Below are positions 60,067 to 64,000 of a stretch of DNA of 64,000 nt, in pieces. The notes beneath the pieces are model-generated. The model ran no database searches, was not told where the DNA came from, and was given only the letters and a program-made list of their open reading frames with translations. The stretch is from Streptomyces griseus (lineage in GTDB: Bacteria > Actinomycetota > Actinomycetes > Streptomycetales > Streptomycetaceae), in the NCBI RefSeq assembly GCF_900460065.1, contig NZ_UAVD01000029.1, positions 1 to 64,000 on the forward strand, read 5' to 3'. How positions within the stretch are numbered: the stretch's first letter is position 1; the number at the start of each line of letters is the position of its first letter. Position numbers and translations under genes: made by a program.

Positions 60067-60305
60067 CGGCCGGTCTCGGCACCGGCCCTCCGTGACGGTG
60101 ACGGAGAGGCTCACCGTGATGTTCTCCAGCACCGACTCGGGCTCCGGCGCGACACGCCCGGACAGAACGGGGCGTCGACGTCCTCGGCCGTGACCTCGAA
60201 CAGGTCCACGGACGGGTCCGGGTCCTCGTCGTGGGGGTCTCTCGCATCGCCGACGTACACGATGCCGCCCGCGACGCAACGATCGGCGGCCGGCGGGCGT
60301 CTCAC
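60067..60305 (-). pseudogene. Small gene with an apparent frameshift
   Basis: Reading from GTG 60305, the frame codes GGIVYVGDARDPHDEDPDP then SVDLFEVTAEDVDAPF with the GC-rich third positions of a real gene. Near 60165 the coding character jumps to another frame, which reads RVAPEPESVLENITVSLSVTVTEG, again with GC-rich third positions. The first frame ends soon after at TGA 60111. This looks like one short gene broken by a frameshift, either true decay or a sequencing error. The second frame has no early stop before the hairpin, so the original end is unclear. No family recognised. Confidence 0.35.
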
Positions 60306-60310
60306 CGGGT

Positions 60311-60766
60311 GTGATGGATCTTCCCGAGACCATGAGCTTCGCCGACACCGAGGACGAGGACGAGCGCGTGCGATCCGGCCCGCTGTGGCGTCATGCGCTG
60401 TGGGCGGCGATCGTGACCGCCGCCGGCCTGACGCTGGGGTGGCTGGGCGCCCTGTTCCGGATCGGCCCGGAGGAGTACGGCCTGCCGCCCGCCGCCCCGG
60501 GAGCGCTCTGGCCCTATCTGCTCGCCTGGGCCGTGATCGGCCTGGCGCTGGGCGCCGTCCTGCGGTTCGTGGCGGCCAAGGTGCCGGTCTACGCCCCGTC
60601 CGAGGTCCTCCTCGGCACGGTCATGATCGGCACCCGGCTGTCCCTGGGCTGGCGGCCGGAGCCCCTCGAAGTCGCGGGCCTGGCCGGGGCGGCGCTGCTC
60701 CTGGTCGCCTTCTGGTGCGCCGTCGCCCTGCGCGGGGCGGCCGTCGTGTCCCGGGAAAACCCTTAG
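60311..60766 (+). CDS. Small membrane protein of unknown function
   Basis: 151 residues with three predicted membrane helices: ALWAAIVTAAGLTLGWLGAL (about 29-48), YLLAWAVIGLALGAVLRFVA (about 69-88) and LEVAGLAGAALLLVAFWCAV (about 119-138). The N-terminus (about 1-24) is acidic. No known family is recognised. GTG 60311 is 5 bp from the start of the divergent disrupted gene, so ATG 60314 or a later start is also possible. Single gene; nothing recognisable is in the 139 bp after it. Confidence 0.7.
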   Translation: MMDLPETMSFADTEDEDERVRSGPLWRHALWAAIVTAAGLTLGWLGALFRIGPEEYGLPPAAPGALWPYLLAWAVIGLALGAVLRFVAAKVPVYAPSEVLLGTVMIGTRLSLGWRPEPLEVAGLAGAALLLVAFWCAVALRGAAVVSRENP

Positions 60767-60905
60767 GTTCCCCGCCCGCGAGGTCCCGTCCGGCCCGCGG
60801 GGCCCGTCCGACACGCCGCGGACTCGGGCGCCGGTGACGGGGGAGAGGCCGGGCGCGCGGGGCACACTGGGGCAACCCCCGCATCCCCGTACGAAGGAGC
60901 GTGCC

Positions 60906-61334
60906 GTGGCACTCACCCGTGACGAGCGCGAACAGTTCCTCGCCGAACCCCGAGTCGCCGCCCTGTCCGTCGCGTCGCCGGGCAGCGACCGGGCCCCGCT
61001 CAGCGTTCCCATCTGGTACCAGTACGCACCGGGCGGCGACGTGCGCATCCTCACCGGACGCACCTCCCGCAAGGCCGAACTGATCGCGGCGGCGGGCCGG
61101 TTCACCCTCCTGGTCGACCGGCTGGAGCCGACCATCCGCTACGTCTCCGTCGAGGGACCCGTCGTCGACACCCGTCCCGCCACGCGCGCGGACCTGGAGG
61201 AGGTGTCGGCACGCTACCTCCCGGCGGAGAAGGTCGCCGGCTACGTGGACTTCGCCTGGCAGAACCACGGCGAGCAGGTGGTGATCACCCTGCGCCCCGA
61301 GCGCTGGGTCAGCTCGGACCTCGGCCAGGTCTGA
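60906..61334 (+). CDS. Pyridoxamine 5'-phosphate oxidase-like (PPOX) flavin/F420 protein
   Basis: 142 residues, split-barrel fold: FLAEPRVAALSVASPG, RAPLSVPIWYQYAPGGDVRILTG, TSRKAELIAAAGRFTLLVDR, and HGEQVVITLRPERWVSSDLG at the end. The SVPIWYQY strand and TSRK phosphate contact are typical for PPOX-class proteins that bind FMN or F420. GTG 60906 has AAGGAG eight bases upstream and is clearly the start. It probably reduces an unknown small molecule. Single gene, 72 residues similar in pattern to the gene at 55018, though not a close copy. Confidence 0.85.
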   Translation: MALTRDEREQFLAEPRVAALSVASPGSDRAPLSVPIWYQYAPGGDVRILTGRTSRKAELIAAAGRFTLLVDRLEPTIRYVSVEGPVVDTRPATRADLEEVSARYLPAEKVAGYVDFAWQNHGEQVVITLRPERWVSSDLGQV

Positions 61335-61435
61335 GCCCCGGCCGCCCGGCCCGCGCGACGGGGTCCCGCCCTGGCGGGCCGGACCGGGGCGCCCCGCCAT
61401 GTGTGGGCGACACCGGCACGGGGGAGGCGCGCCCC

Positions 61436-62365
61436 ATGCACTCCTGGACTCTCGACGACATGCCCGACCTCTCCGGCTCCACCGCCGTGGTCACCGGCGC
61501 CAACAGCGGCATCGGCGCGGTGACCGCCCTCGTCCTGGCCCGCTCCGGCGCGCGCACCGTTCTCGCGTGCCGCGACCCGGAGCGGGGACGGCGGGCCGTG
61601 GACGCCGTCCGCCGGGCCGCGCCCGGTTCGGACGCCCGGCTCGTCCGCCTCGACCTGGCCGATCTGAGCAGTGTGGCCGAGGCCGCGGAGGCCATCGCGA
61701 AGGAGGTCGACGGGCGGCTCGACCTCCTGGTGAACAACGCCGGCGTGATGGCCCTGCCGCACCTCCGTACGGCGGACGGTTTCGAGATGCAGTTCGGCAC
61801 CAACCACCTGGGCCACTTCGCCTTGACCCACCGGCTCCTGCCCGTCCTCGGGGTCCTGGGGCCGGCGCGCGTGGTGACGCTCTCCTCGCTCGGGCACCGC
61901 ATCGGCCGTATCGATCTCGGCGACCTCGACGCCGAGCGCGCGTACAGCAAGTGGAGGGCCTACGGCCAGTCCAAGCTCGCCAACCTGCTGTTCACGAACG
62001 AACTGGACCGGCGGGCCCGCGCCGCGGGCCGGAACCTGGTCGCGCTCGCGGCCCACCCCGGCCTCGCCGCGACGGAGCTGGGGCAGGCCGGGCCCCGTCT
62101 GGCCGGGCGGAACTGGGCGGCGAGGCTGGAGCGCGCCTCGCGTCTGTACACCCAGCCGGCATCGGCGGGGGCCCTGCCCGTGCTGTACGCCGCGCCCCTG
62201 CCGGACGCGCCGGGCGGCTCCTACTACGGCCCAGCCCGCCTGGGCGAGACCCGGGGAGCCCCGGCGCCCGCCCGGTCGTCGCGGCGCGCCCGGGACCCGC
62301 TGATGGCACGGGCGCTGTGGGACGAGTCGGCCCGGCTCACCGGGCTGGACGCCGACGCCGTGTGA
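61436..62365 (+). CDS. Short-chain dehydrogenase/reductase
   Basis: 309 residues, retinol-dehydrogenase-like SDR. NAD(P) loop TGANSGIGAVTALVLA, then LVNNAGVMALPHLRTADGFEMQ and NHLGHFALTHRLLPVL, and the catalytic YGQSK Tyr/Lys pair. The QFGTNHLGHFALT stretch and AAHPGLAATELG place it with the retinol dehydrogenase/protochlorophyllide-like branch; physiological substrate unknown. ATG 61436 has GGGGGAGG eight bases upstream. A truncated NTF2-like gene follows after 84 bp. Confidence 0.92.
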   Translation: MHSWTLDDMPDLSGSTAVVTGANSGIGAVTALVLARSGARTVLACRDPERGRRAVDAVRRAAPGSDARLVRLDLADLSSVAEAAEAIAKEVDGRLDLLVNNAGVMALPHLRTADGFEMQFGTNHLGHFALTHRLLPVLGVLGPARVVTLSSLGHRIGRIDLGDLDAERAYSKWRAYGQSKLANLLFTNELDRRARAAGRNLVALAAHPGLAATELGQAGPRLAGRNWAARLERASRLYTQPASAGALPVLYAAPLPDAPGGSYYGPARLGETRGAPAPARSSRRARDPLMARALWDESARLTGLDADAV

Positions 62366-62449
62366 CGCCTCCCCGGTACGGGGCGGCCGGTGCCGGTGCA
62401 GAGGCGAAAACACCTCGCGCGGCCCGCGTCGGGTCGGTAGGAAGGGACG

Positions 62450-62716
62450 ATGGACACCGAAGCGCTGGACCCCCTGGAAGCGCTGATCGCCGAGCGGGCC
62501 TGTGAGCGGCTGGTCGTCGAGTTCGTGCGCCGACTCGACCTCGGTGAACCGGGCGACGTGGCAGAGCTGTTCACCCCCGACGGGGTCTGGGAGTGGGCCG
62601 AGGGGGACCGGCGGATCGAGGGGCGCGAGGCTCTGCGCGGCTACTTCGGCGGACCGACCGAACGGCTGGAGCCCGCCGCGCACCCGCGACCGGGGGACGC
62701 CCGGCGCGAGGGGTGA
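62450..62716 (+). pseudogene. Truncated NTF2/SnoaL-like protein
   Basis: 88 residues. Residues 10-70 match the beginning of a SnoaL-like NTF2 fold: LIAERACERLVVEFVRRLDLG, GDVAELFTPDGVWEWAEGDRRIEG and REALRGYFGG. Full-length members have about 130-150 residues and continue with several long strands; here the protein stops after a short proline-rich tail, PAAHPRPGDARREG, and a terminator hairpin follows 6 bases on. So the C-terminal half of the fold is missing and the product is unlikely to form the usual cone. It may be a remnant. GGAAGG precedes the ATG at good spacing. Confidence 0.6.
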
Positions 62717-62722
62717 CCGGTG

Positions 62723-62758
62723 CCCGGTGCCCGGCAGGAGGACCTGCCGGGCACCGGG
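62723..62758. terminator. Bidirectional terminator between the NTF2-like and GAPDH genes
   Basis: Perfect 16-bp stem CCCGGTGCCCGGCAGG with its complement, loop AGGA, between convergent stops at 62716 and 62787. Confidence 0.78.
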
Positions 62759-62786
62759 GGCGTACGCGCGGGAGGCGTGCGGGGGG

Positions 62787-64000
62787 TCAGACCGCCGGGG
62801 CCGGGAAGGTCGGGTACTCCACGCCGGAGACGTGCTGGACGACCCGGATGACCTGGCACGAGTAGCCGAACTCGTTGTCGTACCAGAGGTAGAGGATCGC
62901 GTTGTCGCCGTCGACCTTGGTGGCGCCCGCGTCGACGATCGAGGCGTGCCGCGAGCCGATGAAGTCGCTGGAGACCGCGTCGGGCGCGCTGATGAAGTCG
63001 ATCTGGCGCTTGAGCGGCGAGGCCAGCGACACGTTCCGGAGGTAGTCGAGGACCTCCTCGCGGGTGGTCTCGCGCTCCAGCCGCAGGCTGAGGATGGCGA
63101 TCGAGACGTCCGGCACCGGCACGCGGATCGAGCTGCCGGTGATCGGCGCCTTCAGCTCGGGCAGCGCCTTGGCCACGGCCGAGGCGGCCCCGGTCTCGGT
63201 GATGACCATGTTGAGCGCCGCCGAACGGCCACGGCGGTCCGAGCCGTGGTAATTGTCCAGCAGGTTCTGGTCGTTGGTGTACGAGTGGACGGTCTCCACG
63301 TGCCCGCGCAGCACGCCGTACTCGTCCGCCATCGCCTTCAGCGGCGGCACGATCGCGTTGGTCGTGCAGGACGCGCAGGACAGGATCCGCTCGTCCGGCT
63401 TGACCGTGTCGTGGTTGACGCCGTGCACGATGTTCGGGACGTCGCCCTTGCCCGGCGCGGTGAGCACCACCTTGGCGATGCCCGGCCGGAGGTGGTTGGA
63501 GAGGCCCTCGCGGTCCCGCCACCTGCCGGTGTTGTCGATCAGGATGGCGTCCTTGATGCCGTACGCCGTGTAGTCGACCTCCCTCGGGTCGTCCGAGTAG
63601 ATCATCTGGATCTCGTTGCCATTGGCGATGATCTTGTTGTTCGCCTCGTCCACGGTGATCGTGCCCTGGAACTGGCCGTGGATCGAGTCGCGCCGCAGCA
63701 GCGAGGCGCGCTTGACGATGTCCTGCCCGGAACCCCTGCGGACGACGATGGCCCGCAGGCGCAGACCGTTGCCCGAACCGGCCTTCTCGATGAGCAGGCG
63801 GGCGATGAGCCGGCCGATGCGGCCGAAGCCGTAGAGCACCACGTCACGCGAGGCGCGGCGCTCGATCTTGTTGTCGCCCGTCGCCCCGGCGACGGCCTCC
63901 GCCGTGAACTCCTCGACGGAGAGTCCGCGCCCGTCGGCCCGGTAGGTGGCGGCCAGCATGCCTATGTCGATCTGGGACGGGCCGAGGTCGAGTGTCGTCA
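62787..64000 (-). CDS. gap: Glyceraldehyde-3-phosphate dehydrogenase, long form, 5' end cut by the window
   Basis: At least 404 residues; the gene continues past the right edge because the coding frame is open upstream of ATG 63959 (reading TLDLGPSQIDIG before it). The catalytic Cys lies in SCASCTTNAIVPP and the NAD-binding loop in YGFGRIGRLIARLL. Other features: substrate-binding RRGRSAALNMVITETGAA and the end WYDNEFGYSCQV. The extra N-terminal segment before the Rossmann loop (RADGRGLSVEEFTAEAVAG) marks the long GAPDH form of about 480 residues found in Streptomyces beside the normal 335-residue enzyme. It oxidises glyceraldehyde-3-phosphate in glycolysis or runs in reverse. Confidence 0.93.
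   Translation of the reverse strand, partial: TTLDLGPSQIDIGMLAATYRADGRGLSVEEFTAEAVAGATGDNKIERRASRDVVLYGFGRIGRLIARLLIEKAGSGNGLRLRAIVVRRGSGQDIVKRASLLRRDSIHGQFQGTITVDEANNKIIANGNEIQMIYSDDPREVDYTAYGIKDAILIDNTGRWRDREGLSNHLRPGIAKVVLTAPGKGDVPNIVHGVNHDTVKPDERILSCASCTTNAIVPPLKAMADEYGVLRGHVETVHSYTNDQNLLDNYHGSDRRGRSAALNMVITETGAASAVAKALPELKAPITGSSIRVPVPDVSIAILSLRLERETTREEVLDYLRNVSLASPLKRQIDFISAPDAVSSDFIGSRHASIVDAGATKVDGDNAILYLWYDNEFGYSCQVIRVVQHVSGVEYPTFPAPAV

Overview
The window is very GC-rich, gene-dense DNA with GC-biased third codon positions, many GTG starts and 4-bp ATGA/GTGA gene overlaps. Together with the gene content (hopanoid locus, F420-type PPOX proteins, SCO67xx-like gene order) this points to the chromosome of a Streptomyces or very close relative. 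No tRNA, rRNA, CRISPR array, insertion sequence or prophage was seen. About 60 protein genes are supported; two are cut by the window edges (a thiolase C-terminus on the left, a long-form GAPDH on the right).

Region by region. (1) 1-20,700 is core and conserved Streptomyces territory: thiolase plus FadB-type beta-oxidation genes, a MerR regulator with a clear palindromic operator, macro-domain and MpaB-type proteins, secreted M1 and M14 peptidases, a BCCT osmolyte carrier, D-amino-acid oxidase, an ABC-F ATPase, Tex, two DJ-1/PfpI proteins, an HdeD-like membrane protein, a HATPase and isopentenyl-diphosphate isomerase. (2) 20,850-24,460 holds a methyltransferase-acetyltransferase fusion behind a structured leader with a 22-codon upstream reading frame, a CDF metal exporter and GalE. 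(3) 24,745-31,813 is an envelope-polymer or lipid locus: two CDP-alcohol phosphotransferases, a CTP-type nucleotidyltransferase, a glycerol-1-phosphate-dehydrogenase-like enzyme, a GT2 glycosyltransferase and a Wzm/Wzt-type ABC exporter. (4) 32,168-41,960 is the hopanoid operon hpnC-hpnD-hpnE-polyprenyl synthase-shc-hpnG-hpnH-aminotransferase. The ispG and dxs genes known between hpnH and the aminotransferase in S. coelicolor are absent here. (5) 42,000-46,300 contains an XRE-cupin regulator with a nested operator, a small membrane protein, a tyrosine phosphatase, a LysM/M23 cell-wall hydrolase under a ydaO-type c-di-AMP riboswitch, and an SGNH hydrolase.

(6) 46,304-54,131 is the most unusual part. 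A minus-strand operon encodes two radical SAM enzymes, an alkaline-phosphatase-superfamily hydrolase, an ATP-grasp-like protein and two tandem leucine-rich-repeat proteins, matching the uncharacterised STM4011-STM4015 families. It is divergent from a pair made of a 108-residue protein and a DUF6745 protein. The tightly overlapped genes look like one pathway whose product is unknown, and this is the best candidate for an undescribed system. (7) 54,248-64,000 carries regulators (TetR, TipA-like MerR), two PPOX-type flavin/F420 proteins, an MBL-fold hydrolase, a Ser/Thr kinase with a seven-bladed WD40 propeller, an SDR, a truncated NTF2-like gene, a frame-disrupted small gene and GAPDH.
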